A stretch of DNA of 64,000 nt from Comamonadaceae bacterium OS-1 (GTDB lineage Bacteria; Pseudomonadota; Gammaproteobacteria; Burkholderiales; Burkholderiaceae_C). Below, piece by piece: positions 44,987 through 53,945 of the stretch (its first letter is position 1; every line of letters begins with the position of its first letter). Both the position numbers and the translations under genes were made by a program. The notes beneath the pieces are model-generated. The model made no database searches. It saw nothing but the letters and a program-made list of their open reading frames with translations, and was not told the DNA's origin. The stretch covers positions 2,976,001 to 3,040,000 of the forward strand of contig AP026969.1 in the NCBI GenBank assembly GCA_027923965.1. Reading direction: 5' to 3'.

Positions 44987-47900
44987 ATGGCCGCACTGAA
45001 CCTGAATCTGGACGCGCTGCAGGCCGCCCGCGCCGAGCTGGTGCGCCAGCGCGATGCCCAGCGCAGCGCCACCCTGGCCTGGCAGCAGGCCCAGGCCACA
45101 CTCGACACCCTGGCCCGCACGGGTGCCAGCGCCGATGCCCTGCAAGAGCAGGCCAAGATCGCCGCCGATCTGCGCCGCGCCGCCCAATCGGCGCTGCGAG
45201 GCACGGCAGAGCGCCTGCAAGGCATCCAGAATCTGTCGCAAGACCTGCTGGGCCACCTGCAACTGCCGCAGGACAACCCGGCCCCGCTGGTCGAGGCGCT
45301 GGATGCCGCCCACCCGGTCGCCCTGCTGCCAGTGGCGGTGCAGACACGCTACACAGCCGATGCCAGTACGCTGATGGTGCGCATCTACCCCGATGCCATC
45401 CACAGCTTTGGCCACGAGCCAGGCCTGAGCGAGGCCGAAACCGCCGAGGGCAAGCGCTACTGGGCTGAGCGCTTTGCCACCCCCAGCGACACCGAGTCGC
45501 CCTGGCTGCAGATCGCCCGCATCTACACCCCGGCCCGCGCCGCCTGGATTGTGCGCAGCACCACGCCCACCAACTTCGACCAGCTGGGTCGCCGCATCGA
45601 CGATGCCGACGCGGTGCTGGTCAGCCCTGAATTTGACGACGCGGCAATTCCCCAGGCCAGCCGGGTCGGCGCCACCGTCTACGCTACCGCGCTGCCCGAC
45701 CGCTTTGTGGTGGTGGGCCAAAGCCGGGGCCGCGAGGTGTTCCGCGTCTGGGGCCAGCCGGTGGCCGATCTGCTACCCATGACCCCGGCGTTCGACCCGC
45801 TTACCGCCACCGACGAGGCCGAGGCCGAGAAGGACCCGTTTGGCGGCGACCGGGCCTGGCTGGTGGACTACCCCGCCGCCGTGAAGGCCGGCATGGCCAT
45901 CAGCGTCACCGCCAACGACATGCGCAACGGGGCCAGCCTGAATGACCCCATCGACCGCCTGGTGGTGCTGGGCGTGGACTGGACGCAGACGCCCGACTCC
46001 GCCGCCACCCTGCTGGCCAGCCTGCTCGACAACCACCAGCACAGCGCCGGGCTCAAGCTGGTGGCCCAGGGCACCCCTACCAACAACACCAGCAGCACCC
46101 GCGCCGCCTTTGCCGCTAACGGGGCCGACCTGCTGGCCGACATGGACCCGCAAACCACCAGCCAGCGCACGGCAGACGGGGCCTTCGAGCTGGCCACCGC
46201 CGGGGGCCGCCTGCAAGGCCTGCTGGGCCTGCCGGTGGAGGTGTTCGACGCAGGCACCGTCCCCGGTGCCACGCTGCGCGAATCGGCCAGCGCAGGCCAC
46301 ATGGTCAACGCGCTGTGGAGCGCCACCCTGGGCTACACCCTGCGCTACTTCTGGAACCCGCGCGATACCGCCCAGGCGCTGATCAGCGACGCGGCGGTGG
46401 AGCAGCTGCGCGCCTGGTCGGTGCGTTACCTGCGCCCCGGCGGCCCGCTGTCCACCCTGCGCGTGGGCCAGCAGCCCTACGGCATCCTGCCCATCTGCGC
46501 GCGCAATTTCGTGCCCAGCCCGCGTTCCGCATTGGAGCGCGAACTCACCGAGGCGCTGGACTGGCTGCGCCCGCACTGGGACAGCGTGGTCTACAAGGTA
46601 CCCACGCTGCGCAACCCCAGCGCCGAGAGCCTGCACCAGGTGCTGTCCATGCAGCCCTGGGCCTGCGCCAAGCGCTACAACGAAGTCATAGGCCCGGCCA
46701 CCACCCAGAACAACCCGGCCTTTGATGATCTGGTGCGGTTCCAGGGCGACTTTTTGCGCCGCCTGATGGGCCAGTTGCTCAGCGGCAAGAGCGCCGCCGT
46801 GCAGGTGCCCTACCTGTCGCTGTGCGCCATGCGGCCCAAGCAGAATTCGCTGGATGCCGTGCCGTGGGTGCAGCGCGACCCCGACCGGTTGCCGCTCGAA
46901 CGCGAGGGCGCGGCCCTGCTGCAGCCCAACTACATTGCCACCCTGCACAACCACCTGGGCGACCCGGCCAGCGACCTGCGCGCGCGCATCGTGCCCATGC
47001 AAAACGGCAACTCCCTGCTGGAAGCCATGCTGGCCTTTGCCGCCGACGAAGAAATACTCAAGTCCGGCCACGCGCTGTTCTACGAGCATGTGCAAAACAG
47101 CGCCGCCGTCAGCCCGCTGGTGAAAAGCCAGTTCCAGCGCATGGGCCTGGCCGAGTACATCGGCGTGGCTACCAGCACCCTGGTGGGCGACCAGGTGGAG
47201 GTCAACACCGCCCGCGCCCTGATGGGCGTGCGGCTGGAAGGCACCACCGCCAACCGCTCCGTCGAGGGTCATATCGCCCAGTACCTGGGCCAGTCGGCCA
47301 CCCTGTGGCCCGAGCAAATGCAAAACATCGCCAGCTTCAAGGACAGCCTGGCGTTCTTGCAGGACTGCAACGCAGGCGAGCTGCAGCAGGCGTTTCGTAC
47401 CACGCTGGACCTGTACGCCCACCGGCTGGATGCCTGGATCACCGCGCTGGCCACGCACCGGCTCGACACCCTGCGCGCCGCCCGGCCCCAGGGCCTGCAC
47501 CTGGGCGCGTTTGGCGTGGTGCAAGACCTGCTGCCCGATGCCGTGCGCCGCAGGCAGCTGCCGCCCGGCCAGAGCCAGGCACTGGACAGCCTGGGCTACA
47601 TCCATGCGCCGTCGGTGCAGCAGGCCACTGCCGCCGCCGTGCTGCGCAGCGGCTTTCTGGCCAACGGCCAGGCGGCGGGCCAGGCGTTTGACATCGACCT
47701 GCGCTCCCAGCGTGTGCAACACGCCAAGCACCTGCTGGAGGGCATTGCCAACGGCCAATCCATGGCCGCCCTGCTGGGCTACCGCTTCGAGCGCGGCCTG
47801 ACCCACAGCGCGGGCCAGGCGCTGGCCCAGTACATCCTGGAGTGCCGCCAGGCCTACCCGCTGCGCCCCACCGGAGCGACGCCACAAGACGAAGCCAGCG

Positions 47901-49966
47901 AGAGCATTGCCGCCCGCGACGTAGTGGACGGCGTGCGCCTGATGGATGCCTACCGCACGGCCCGCGCTGCGGGCACCGCCTTCAAGGTGCCCGGGGTGCC
48001 CGACGCGCTGCTGCAGCCCGGTGCCGCCATCGCCGTGCTGATCGACGACCTGCTGGAGCAGATGGACGCGGTATCCGACCTGCTGGTCTCCGAGAGCGTG
48101 TACCAGATGGTCGGCGGCAACCTGGACGGTGCCGGAGCCGCCATGATGACCCTGGACAAACAGACCCGCCCGCCCGAGCCCCGCGTGGCCGACACCCCGC
48201 ACAGCACCCGCGGCTACACCCAGCGCCTGGTGGTGGCGCTGGAGTCCGCCGACCCTGGCCCCTGGGCGGTGGAGGGCGAACTGATCTCCCGCATGGAGCC
48301 GCGCCTGAACGCCTGGCTGGCCCGGCTGCTGGGCGACCCCAGCCGCTACCAGTTCAGCGCCCAGGTGTTCAGCCCGCCCACCGAACCCAACGGCGACTGG
48401 GTCGTCACCGACACCATGTTGACGGCCCGTATTGCCGAGCTGGGTCTGTCGCCGCTGGCGCTGGTACTGCACAGCGAAGCCCAGCAGGGCGCAGGCCAGA
48501 GCGGCGTGCAAGAGCGCCTGGGGCAGTTGATGGGCGACAAACTGCGGGCGCAACTGGGTGCTGCCGCAGACGGCCTGGCCGTGGTGCTGCAGGCCGATGC
48601 CCCCGAGGCGGAGCAGATCGGCTTGGTCGCCTTTGAGTCGCTGGCCTGGGTGCTGCGCCGCCTGCTGGCCAAAACCCGCCCCCTGCGCCGCATGGACATG
48701 GTGCAGGCCCGCGACGGCGTGGAGAGCGCCGCCACCCAGGATGACGGCGAAGCCGCTGGTGTCGATCTGGTCGAACTGGAACTGCGCTGCCAGGATGCCG
48801 AACGCCAAGCCGACGCGGTGCTGGCCCTGCTGGCCGATGCCAGTGCTGCCGCACCCGAAGACCTGGACACGCTGGACCCCGTTGCCCCCGCCACCGCCGC
48901 CCTGCTGGTCCAAGCCCAAACCGCCCTGGCCGCCGCCTACGCCCTGGGTTGGCGCAGTGCCGCAGGCCATACCCCGGTGGCCGCAGGCGACGGCCAGGGC
49001 CAGCCGCTGGCCGATGACGACACCGCAGCCCGTGCCGTGGGCCGTGCCCGCGCCCTGCTGCTGGAAATCGGGGGCCGCACCACGGCAGCCCGCAATGCGC
49101 CGGTATCCGACGGGCGCGGCGGCCAGTTGCAAGCCCTGCTGGACCGCATCCACGCGGTGATGGGCAAAGACTTCCCGGTGCTGCCGCTGTTCACCCTGGG
49201 CGCATTTGCCGCCGACGCCGCCGGCAGCCTGGGCGACCGCGACATGCTGCTGGGCAAGGCCGCGCTGGGCAACGACGACACGGCCGTGGCGGGCTGGCTG
49301 CCCAAGCTGGCCTGCGTACGCGAAGCCAGCGCCCTGCTGTCCGACACCCTGCTGGCGGCCGAGGCGCTGGGCGAAGACAGCGGCTACCTGGACGACCCGC
49401 TGGACTTCCAGCTGCTACAGTTTCCGCGCAACCCTCTCAACCATTGGGCCGCCCTGCCCCCTGCGCCCAAGCAAAACCTGCAAGACCTGCGCGGTGTGGT
49501 GGCCATTGCGGCCCACGCCCCCGGCGGGCTGCGGGCGCTGGACGGTGCCACCACGCTGTCCGGCCTGTTTGTCGACGAGTGGATGGAAACCATCCCGTCA
49601 GATACCGAAACCACCGGCGTGGGCTTCCACTTCGACGCGCCCGGGGCCCGCCCGCCACAGAGCATTCTGCTGGCTGTGCCCGCCGACCCCGCCGCCGACC
49701 ACTGGACGCTGGACAGCCTGCTGGCCACGGTGAACGAGGCCATGGCCCTGGCCCAGTTGCGCGCCGTGCGCCCGCAGGATCTGGAAGGCCTGGGCCTGCT
49801 GCTGCCGGGCATCTTTTTGTCGAACAACTTCAAGCAGGACGTGCCGTCCATCGATTTCGCCACCCTGGTCAGCAAAAACCTCTATGCCCTGCGTGCCGCC
49901 AGCGGTGTGGCCAACGGCAAAGCCACCATGGCCGCAGGCACGGCCCAGTTCGCCACCAAATCCTGA
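44987..49966 (+). CDS. Giant protein C: conserved protein of unknown function
   Basis: 1,659 residues, the largest of the cluster, soluble. Residues about 1-90 form an Ala/Gln/Leu-rich coiled coil (LDALQAARAELVRQRDAQRS). Then PVALLPVAVQTRYTADASTL, LMVRIYPDAIHSFGHEPGLSEAE, RFVVVGQSRGREVFRVWGQP and VDWTQTPDSAATLLASLLDN, followed by KLVAQGTPTNNTSSTRAAF, YTLRYFWNPRDTAQAL and LRVGQQPYGILPI. The C-terminus contains FVDEWMETIPSDTETTGVGF and a LLLPGIFLSNNF strand. These spaced motifs look conserved rather than repetitive, yet match no enzyme I know. The start lies 10 bases after gene B with AGGAAG overlapping the stop. Part of one operon. Confidence 0.8.
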   Translation: MAALNLNLDALQAARAELVRQRDAQRSATLAWQQAQATLDTLARTGASADALQEQAKIAADLRRAAQSALRGTAERLQGIQNLSQDLLGHLQLPQDNPAPLVEALDAAHPVALLPVAVQTRYTADASTLMVRIYPDAIHSFGHEPGLSEAETAEGKRYWAERFATPSDTESPWLQIARIYTPARAAWIVRSTTPTNFDQLGRRIDDADAVLVSPEFDDAAIPQASRVGATVYATALPDRFVVVGQSRGREVFRVWGQPVADLLPMTPAFDPLTATDEAEAEKDPFGGDRAWLVDYPAAVKAGMAISVTANDMRNGASLNDPIDRLVVLGVDWTQTPDSAATLLASLLDNHQHSAGLKLVAQGTPTNNTSSTRAAFAANGADLLADMDPQTTSQRTADGAFELATAGGRLQGLLGLPVEVFDAGTVPGATLRESASAGHMVNALWSATLGYTLRYFWNPRDTAQALISDAAVEQLRAWSVRYLRPGGPLSTLRVGQQPYGILPICARNFVPSPRSALERELTEALDWLRPHWDSVVYKVPTLRNPSAESLHQVLSMQPWACAKRYNEVIGPATTQNNPAFDDLVRFQGDFLRRLMGQLLSGKSAAVQVPYLSLCAMRPKQNSLDAVPWVQRDPDRLPLEREGAALLQPNYIATLHNHLGDPASDLRARIVPMQNGNSLLEAMLAFAADEEILKSGHALFYEHVQNSAAVSPLVKSQFQRMGLAEYIGVATSTLVGDQVEVNTARALMGVRLEGTTANRSVEGHIAQYLGQSATLWPEQMQNIASFKDSLAFLQDCNAGELQQAFRTTLDLYAHRLDAWITALATHRLDTLRAARPQGLHLGAFGVVQDLLPDAVRRRQLPPGQSQALDSLGYIHAPSVQQATAAAVLRSGFLANGQAAGQAFDIDLRSQRVQHAKHLLEGIANGQSMAALLGYRFERGLTHSAGQALAQYILECRQAYPLRPTGATPQDEASESIAARDVVDGVRLMDAYRTARAAGTAFKVPGVPDALLQPGAAIAVLIDDLLEQMDAVSDLLVSESVYQMVGGNLDGAGAAMMTLDKQTRPPEPRVADTPHSTRGYTQRLVVALESADPGPWAVEGELISRMEPRLNAWLARLLGDPSRYQFSAQVFSPPTEPNGDWVVTDTMLTARIAELGLSPLALVLHSEAQQGAGQSGVQERLGQLMGDKLRAQLGAAADGLAVVLQADAPEAEQIGLVAFESLAWVLRRLLAKTRPLRRMDMVQARDGVESAATQDDGEAAGVDLVELELRCQDAERQADAVLALLADASAAAPEDLDTLDPVAPATAALLVQAQTALAAAYALGWRSAAGHTPVAAGDGQGQPLADDDTAARAVGRARALLLEIGGRTTAARNAPVSDGRGGQLQALLDRIHAVMGKDFPVLPLFTLGAFAADAAGSLGDRDMLLGKAALGNDDTAVAGWLPKLACVREASALLSDTLLAAEALGEDSGYLDDPLDFQLLQFPRNPLNHWAALPPAPKQNLQDLRGVVAIAAHAPGGLRALDGATTLSGLFVDEWMETIPSDTETTGVGFHFDAPGARPPQSILLAVPADPAADHWTLDSLLATVNEAMALAQLRAVRPQDLEGLGLLLPGIFLSNNFKQDVPSIDFATLVSKNLYALRAASGVANGKATMAAGTAQFATKS

Positions 49967-49975
49967 GGAATTGCC

Positions 49976-51910
49976 ATGCCCATCTCCCTCACCGCCGCCC
50001 GCATCTCGGTGGTCTCGGCGCTGATTGCCCAGCCCGAGCCCTCGCACACCACCTGGTCGCGGCTGGAGCCGCTGCCCACCAGCGACGACGTGGCCGACAG
50101 CCTGCAGGCCCGCATCGCCGACCCGCTGTGGATGCTGGCGCGGCAATGGCAGTTCAACGAATTCCAGGGCGAGGACGCGGGCAGCCCCATCGCTGCCGCG
50201 CTGGCCGTGGCGGGCCTGCCGGTCAGCAGTCTGCTGCCCAGCGCCGACGCACTGGACGGCATCGCCCTGCCGCCCGGAGCCGCGCCGCTGGAGGCGCTGG
50301 TGGAGCATGAACAGGTGTTCCAGATCCACCCCAAGCTCAATGCCCAGGCCGGCCAGCAACTGATGCGCAGCCTGCGCGCCGCCGGGCTGGGCACCCTGGC
50401 CCAGGCGCTGCGCCAGCAATTTCCCGCGCCGTTGCCCAAGCCCTTTGATCCCGCCGCCGACAACGCCGGGTTTGTGTGGCACACCCTGCTGGACCAGCGG
50501 GCCATCCACGCCCAGGCACTGGCCCAGGCCGTCCGCGCCCTGCCCGACCGTGCGGCGGAAGAGGTATTTGGCAGCATCGTGGGAGCCAGCATCGCGCAGA
50601 TGGATGCCTTTCTGGCGCTGCTGCACCACTGGGTGGACTGGCTGGCGGAATTCGCGCTGGACGGTGCCGCGCCCGGGGCCAGCCCCTACTGGAAGCCCGA
50701 ACGGCTGGAGTACAGCTTTGCCCTGGGGGCCCAGGGCGATGGCGCACCGGTGCGCCTGGTGGCCGACGAATACACCGACGGGCGGCTGGACTGGCACAGC
50801 TTCACCCTGGGCGCGGCGCACGCCGAGGCAGGCGGGCCGGACCAGACCGTGCCCTACCCGACCCAGCCGCCCAAACACCTGCCCCTGCCCACCACCGCCC
50901 GCTACCCCGGCATGCCCGCCGACCGCTACTGGGAATTCGAGGATGGCCGCGTCAACTTCGGCATGCTGGGCGCTGCCAAAAGCGACCTGGCCCGGCTGGC
51001 CGTGCTGGAGTACGCGCTGGTGTTCAGCAACGACTGGTTCACCCTGCCGCTGACCCTGCCGACCAACGCGCTGTACACGATTCAACAGCTGGATGTGCGC
51101 GACAACTTTGGCATCACCCTGGCCATCCCCCCGGCGGGCTGGAACATGTTCGAACTCAGCCTGCAGCCCGGCGCACCGCAGCGGCTGGACAACACGCTCT
51201 ACCTCTGTCCCGCCCTGCACAGCCTGGAAGGCCCACCGCTGGAACACGTGATGCTGGTGCGTGACGAGATGGCCAACATGGTCTGGGGCATTGAGAAGCG
51301 CGTGCAGGGCAGCTCCGGCGAGCCCATCGACCGCAAGTTCGAAAGCACCCGCCTGTCCACCACACAGACCCTGCGGCCCACCGTGGTTGCCGACGCGCCG
51401 CCCGCCAGCGCCGGTGCCCTGTTGCAGTACACGCTACAAACCCCTGTGGCCGCACACTGGGTGCCGTTTTTGCCGGTCAAAAAGCAGGGTGCCAACGTGC
51501 TGAACTGGAGCATCCAGCTACAGCGCGGCGTGGTCACCCACCACTACCAGACCACGCCCGCACGCATGGCCGAGCCGGTCAACGCCAGCTACAACGCCTT
51601 CATCCAGCGCCTGCGCGACAACGCCTTTGTGGAAACCACCGGCGCGCTGGGCACCGAGGAGCACCAGCTCGAAGGCTTCATGTTCCACCCGCGCGGCAGC
51701 CTGCTGCGCCAAGACCCGAACGTGGATGTCAAAACCGACTTCCTGCGCATCGCCGAAGAGGAAGTCCCCCGCGACGGCATCAGCCTGCAGCGCCGCTTCA
51801 ACTACGCCCGCGACAGCCAAGGCCGGGCGCTGCTGTGGATTGGGAGGAGCAAGTCGGTGGGACGGGGGGAAGGGTCTAGCGGGTTGAAGTTTGATGTGGT
51901 GAAGGCGTAG
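49976..51910 (+). CDS. Giant-cluster protein D: conserved protein of unknown function
   Basis: 644 residues, soluble. The N-terminal block TTWSRLEPLPTSDDVADSLQ and ARIADPLWMLARQWQFNEFQ, then GEDAGSPIAAALAVAG is highly distinctive and aromatic. A middle region contains WEFEDGRVNFGMLGAAKSDL and ALVFSNDWFTLPLTLPTNAL; a late region has VMLVRDEMANMVWGIEKRVQ and HWVPFLPVKKQG, and the end carries VPRDGISLQRRFNYARDSQG. None is a known catalytic motif. Gene D follows gene C after 9 bases with GAGGAA at the stop. The final 60 bases turn purine-rich. It converges on the broken hepT gene 25 bases further on. Confidence 0.8.
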   Translation: MPISLTAARISVVSALIAQPEPSHTTWSRLEPLPTSDDVADSLQARIADPLWMLARQWQFNEFQGEDAGSPIAAALAVAGLPVSSLLPSADALDGIALPPGAAPLEALVEHEQVFQIHPKLNAQAGQQLMRSLRAAGLGTLAQALRQQFPAPLPKPFDPAADNAGFVWHTLLDQRAIHAQALAQAVRALPDRAAEEVFGSIVGASIAQMDAFLALLHHWVDWLAEFALDGAAPGASPYWKPERLEYSFALGAQGDGAPVRLVADEYTDGRLDWHSFTLGAAHAEAGGPDQTVPYPTQPPKHLPLPTTARYPGMPADRYWEFEDGRVNFGMLGAAKSDLARLAVLEYALVFSNDWFTLPLTLPTNALYTIQQLDVRDNFGITLAIPPAGWNMFELSLQPGAPQRLDNTLYLCPALHSLEGPPLEHVMLVRDEMANMVWGIEKRVQGSSGEPIDRKFESTRLSTTQTLRPTVVADAPPASAGALLQYTLQTPVAAHWVPFLPVKKQGANVLNWSIQLQRGVVTHHYQTTPARMAEPVNASYNAFIQRLRDNAFVETTGALGTEEHQLEGFMFHPRGSLLRQDPNVDVKTDFLRIAEEEVPRDGISLQRRFNYARDSQGRALLWIGRSKSVGRGEGSSGLKFDVVKA

Positions 51911-51934
51911 GCCTGCGGCGCACGGCTTGCATCC

Positions 51935-52303
51935 TTAAGATTCAGGTGGCAACTGCAGCAGTGCCTGGCCTACCAGCGCATGCAGTCCAGCAAGATCGTT
52001 TTGCACGGTCTTCCAGACGACCTCCAGGTCTACCGTAAAGTATCCGTGCGCTATCGCATTGCGCATTTGGTAGGCAAAAGCCAATGGCAACTCGGGGTGC
52101 GCCGCCGCAAATGCTGGATGCTGCAAAGCGATATTGCGGCTGGCTTAGCCGAGATTTTCAAAGTTGCGAATCACCGCATCCTGGACCATTTCGTTCGCTA
52201 AAAAGGCCACCTCGTCCATACCCTGGGTGTAGCGGTCGATACGCTCGATCGCTTCCAGAATATGGCCCAGATAGTCGTGGAGCCTGGGCTTCTCAGCGCT
52301 CAT
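51935..52303 (-). pseudogene. HepT-family ribonuclease toxin interrupted by an in-frame stop codon
   Basis: Conceptual 122-residue DUF86/HepT protein. It starts at ATG 52303, overlapping the MntA-like stop (ATGA), and reads LHDYLGHILEAIERIDRYTQ, then VQDAVIRNFENLG. At codon 53 (52145-52147) there is TAA where the family has Glu (GAG/GAA); after it the same frame resumes as ASRNIALQHPAF, AYQMRNAIAHGYFTVDLEVVW, to a stop at 51935. The RX4HXY active motif (RNAIAHGY) is thus intact but lies beyond the nonsense codon, so the normal product lacks it. The downstream half could only be made by reinitiation. One-base loss of function is inferred. Confidence 0.88.
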
Positions 52304-52590
52304 ATGGGAACGGCCTCGGCCAGCACAGCGGCGCGAAATTTGGTCGGCAATGCTTTGGGCGTGAGCACATCCACGGGCACCCCTAGCAGCTCCAGCAATT
52401 CATGGCGGATGGCACCAATGTCAAACAAGGTGGTGTCCTGGCTGGGGTCAATCAGGATATCGAGATCGCTACCTTCAGTGTCGTCGCCGTGCACCACCGA
52501 TCCGAACACGCGCGGGTTGCTGGCCCGGTGGGACTCTACGATTTGGCGGATGCGTCCCCGGTGGGTCTGCAAAGCGTCCGATGGTTTCAT
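52300..52590 (-). CDS. MntA-like minimal nucleotidyltransferase antitoxin
   Basis: A 96-residue nucleotidyltransferase-fold protein. The GSX10DXD signature is exact: Gly30-Ser31 in RVFGSVVHGDDTEGSDLDILID, with Asp42 and Asp44. In HepT/MntA systems this antitoxin adenylylates the HepT toxin near its active site. ATG 52590 (MKPSDA) is chosen because AGGA lies at normal distance; ATG 52599 would leave no spacing. The partner toxin downstream is interrupted by a stop codon, so the antitoxin may be under no selection. Confidence 0.87.
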   Translation of the reverse strand: MKPSDALQTHRGRIRQIVESHRASNPRVFGSVVHGDDTEGSDLDILIDPSQDTTLFDIGAIRHELLELLGVPVDVLTPKALPTKFRAAVLAEAVPI

Positions 52591-52612
52591 GTTGAACATC
52601 CTGAATGGGATC

Positions 52613-52672
52613 GGACTTACGCTGCGCCCCTGTGTCGCCCTTCGGGCTTACAGGGGGAACTTGCGTAAGTCC
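52613..52672. repeat. Nested inverted-repeat element of about 60 bases (MITE- or RNA-hairpin-like)
   Basis: GGACTTACGC (52613-52622) pairs exactly with GCGTAAGTCC (52663-52672); inside, CCCCTGT (52627-52633) pairs with ACAGGGG (52650-52656) and GCCC (52637-52640) with GGGC (52644-52647). Terminal GGACTTACGC-type ends resemble insertion-sequence terminal repeats, so this could be a minimal non-autonomous element or IS scar just upstream of mntA. No clear target-site duplication is visible. Confidence 0.6.
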
Positions 52673-52773
52673 TGTGGGAGTTCCTGATTACAACACCGAA
52701 CCACCGTAGCCCTGTTACCAGTCGGGTTGAAGACGTAGATGCTATGCAATTTGCAGTAAATTTTGCGAGAGAA

Positions 52774-52829
52774 ACAAGCTGCTACCGGCCATTCCATAAG
52801 CGCAAGAAGCTACTAATTGAATAGCAAAA
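52774..52829. repeat. Dispersed palindromic repeat, copy 8
   Basis: GCTGCTACCGGCCATTCC followed by ATAAGCGCAAGAAGCTAC and the tail TAATTGAATAGCAAAATC. It sits at the 3' end of the HupE/UreJ-like gene, whose stop (TCA on the + strand) begins at 52830. Confidence 0.8.
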
Positions 52830-53945
52830 TCACACCACCCGCAGCCAAAACCAGTACGCCGCCAGTGCCACCAGCAGCCAGGAGCCCCCGCGCACCACCG
52901 CCCTGCCGTACCAGGGCTGGCGCACCACCACCTGGGACAGCAGCACCCAGGCGGTGACGGCGCTGAGTTGGCCGGCTTCCACGCCCAGGTTGAAACCGGC
53001 CAGCGCCCAGGGCAGCAGGCCTGCGGGGGCGGCGGCCTCGATCAACAGGCCGGCGAAGCCGTAGCCGTGGACCAGGCCGAACACCAGGGCCAGGCGCTCG
53101 GGGCGCAGTGCCCGCACGGGGTAGATGTTGAGCAGCGCGGTGAAGGCGATGGACGCGGCGATGGCGGGCTCGACCCAGCGAGGCGAGGCCTCGGTCCAGC
53201 CGAAGGTGGCCAGCGCCAGGGTGATGGAATGGCCCACGGTGAAGGCGGTGATGGTGCGCAGCAGCGACCACCAGGGGCTGCGGCCTTCCACCATGGCGGC
53301 CGCCCGGCCCAGGCGCAGTTGCAGCGGCAGCACCAGGGCCAGCAGAAAGGCCATGTGGTCGTAGCCCTGCAGCAGGTGGTGCATGCCCAGTTGCAGGTAG
53401 TCCCACACCGTACCGGCAATGCCGCGTGGGGGCGCGGCCACGGCCTGGCGCAGTGCCAGGGGTACGGCCTGCTGGGGCGCGGCGGTGGCCAGGAAGTCAT
53501 GGCCGTCGAGGTGGCCGGTAACGATCAGGCGGTGGTTGCTGTCCTCCAACTTGAACAAGGTGTAGCGCAGACCCAAGGCCGTGCCGGGTGGGCAGGCCGC
53601 CGGGCTGGTAGCGCGCAGGTAGGCACCGTCGCTGCGGGCTTCCAGGCCGTCATAGGTCCAGTGCAGCGTGCAGCCGGGGGTAGGGTTGGCGCTGTCCAGC
53701 CCGGTGTGGCTTTGCAGGAGGGCCAGGGCGGCAGGGGTGGCGGCCTGCACTTCGGCCCAGGTCACCTGGCCGTCGGCATTGGCATCCACCGGAATGAGCA
53801 GGTCCAGGTCTTTCAGGGCCACGGAAAGTTGCAAGGTGAGCGCACTGCCCTGCTGGCGCACGTCCAGGTAGGCATCGCTGCCTTTGTGGGCCCAGGCGGG
53901 GGCGCACAACAAGGCGGCGCAGAGGATGGCGAGCAGGCGCTTCAT
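52830..53945 (-). CDS. HupE/UreJ-family membrane protein with N-terminal EF-hand-like segment
   Basis: A 371-residue protein. A signal peptide ends near CAPAWAHKG; an exported domain (about 20-180) contains an EF-hand-like loop DANADGQVTWAEV and Cys pairs; the C-terminal half has about seven membrane segments with the HupE/UreJ-type motifs GMHHLLQGYDHMAFLLALVL, FTVGHSITLALATFG and VFGLVHGYGFAG. His residues in these helices are the presumed metal path. HupE/UreJ proteins are linked to nickel or cobalt supply, but this larger class is uncharacterised. ATG 53945 overlaps the TPR gene stop (ATGA). Confidence 0.83.
   Translation of the reverse strand: MKRLLAILCAALLCAPAWAHKGSDAYLDVRQQGSALTLQLSVALKDLDLLIPVDANADGQVTWAEVQAATPAALALLQSHTGLDSANPTPGCTLHWTYDGLEARSDGAYLRATSPAACPPGTALGLRYTLFKLEDSNHRLIVTGHLDGHDFLATAAPQQAVPLALRQAVAAPPRGIAGTVWDYLQLGMHHLLQGYDHMAFLLALVLPLQLRLGRAAAMVEGRSPWWSLLRTITAFTVGHSITLALATFGWTEASPRWVEPAIAASIAFTALLNIYPVRALRPERLALVFGLVHGYGFAGLLIEAAAPAGLLPWALAGFNLGVEAGQLSAVTAWVLLSQVVVRQPWYGRAVVRGGSWLLVALAAYWFWLRVV

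Noticed and set aside
42691..45276. An antisense frame of 861 codons opposite proteins B and C
   Set aside because: It spans the boundary of two sense genes and shows shadow composition with no start context.
45773..49153. An open antisense frame of 1,126 codons opposite protein C
   Set aside because: Its translation is rich in His/Gln/Gly low-complexity text with no domain, the usual third-base shadow of a GC-rich gene; the sense gene has conserved-looking motifs and ribosome site.
37993..51910. Interpretation of the giant operon as a phage tail or contractile injection system
   Set aside because: No sheath, tube, baseplate, spike, tape-measure with repeats, or AAA+ ATPase is present in the window.
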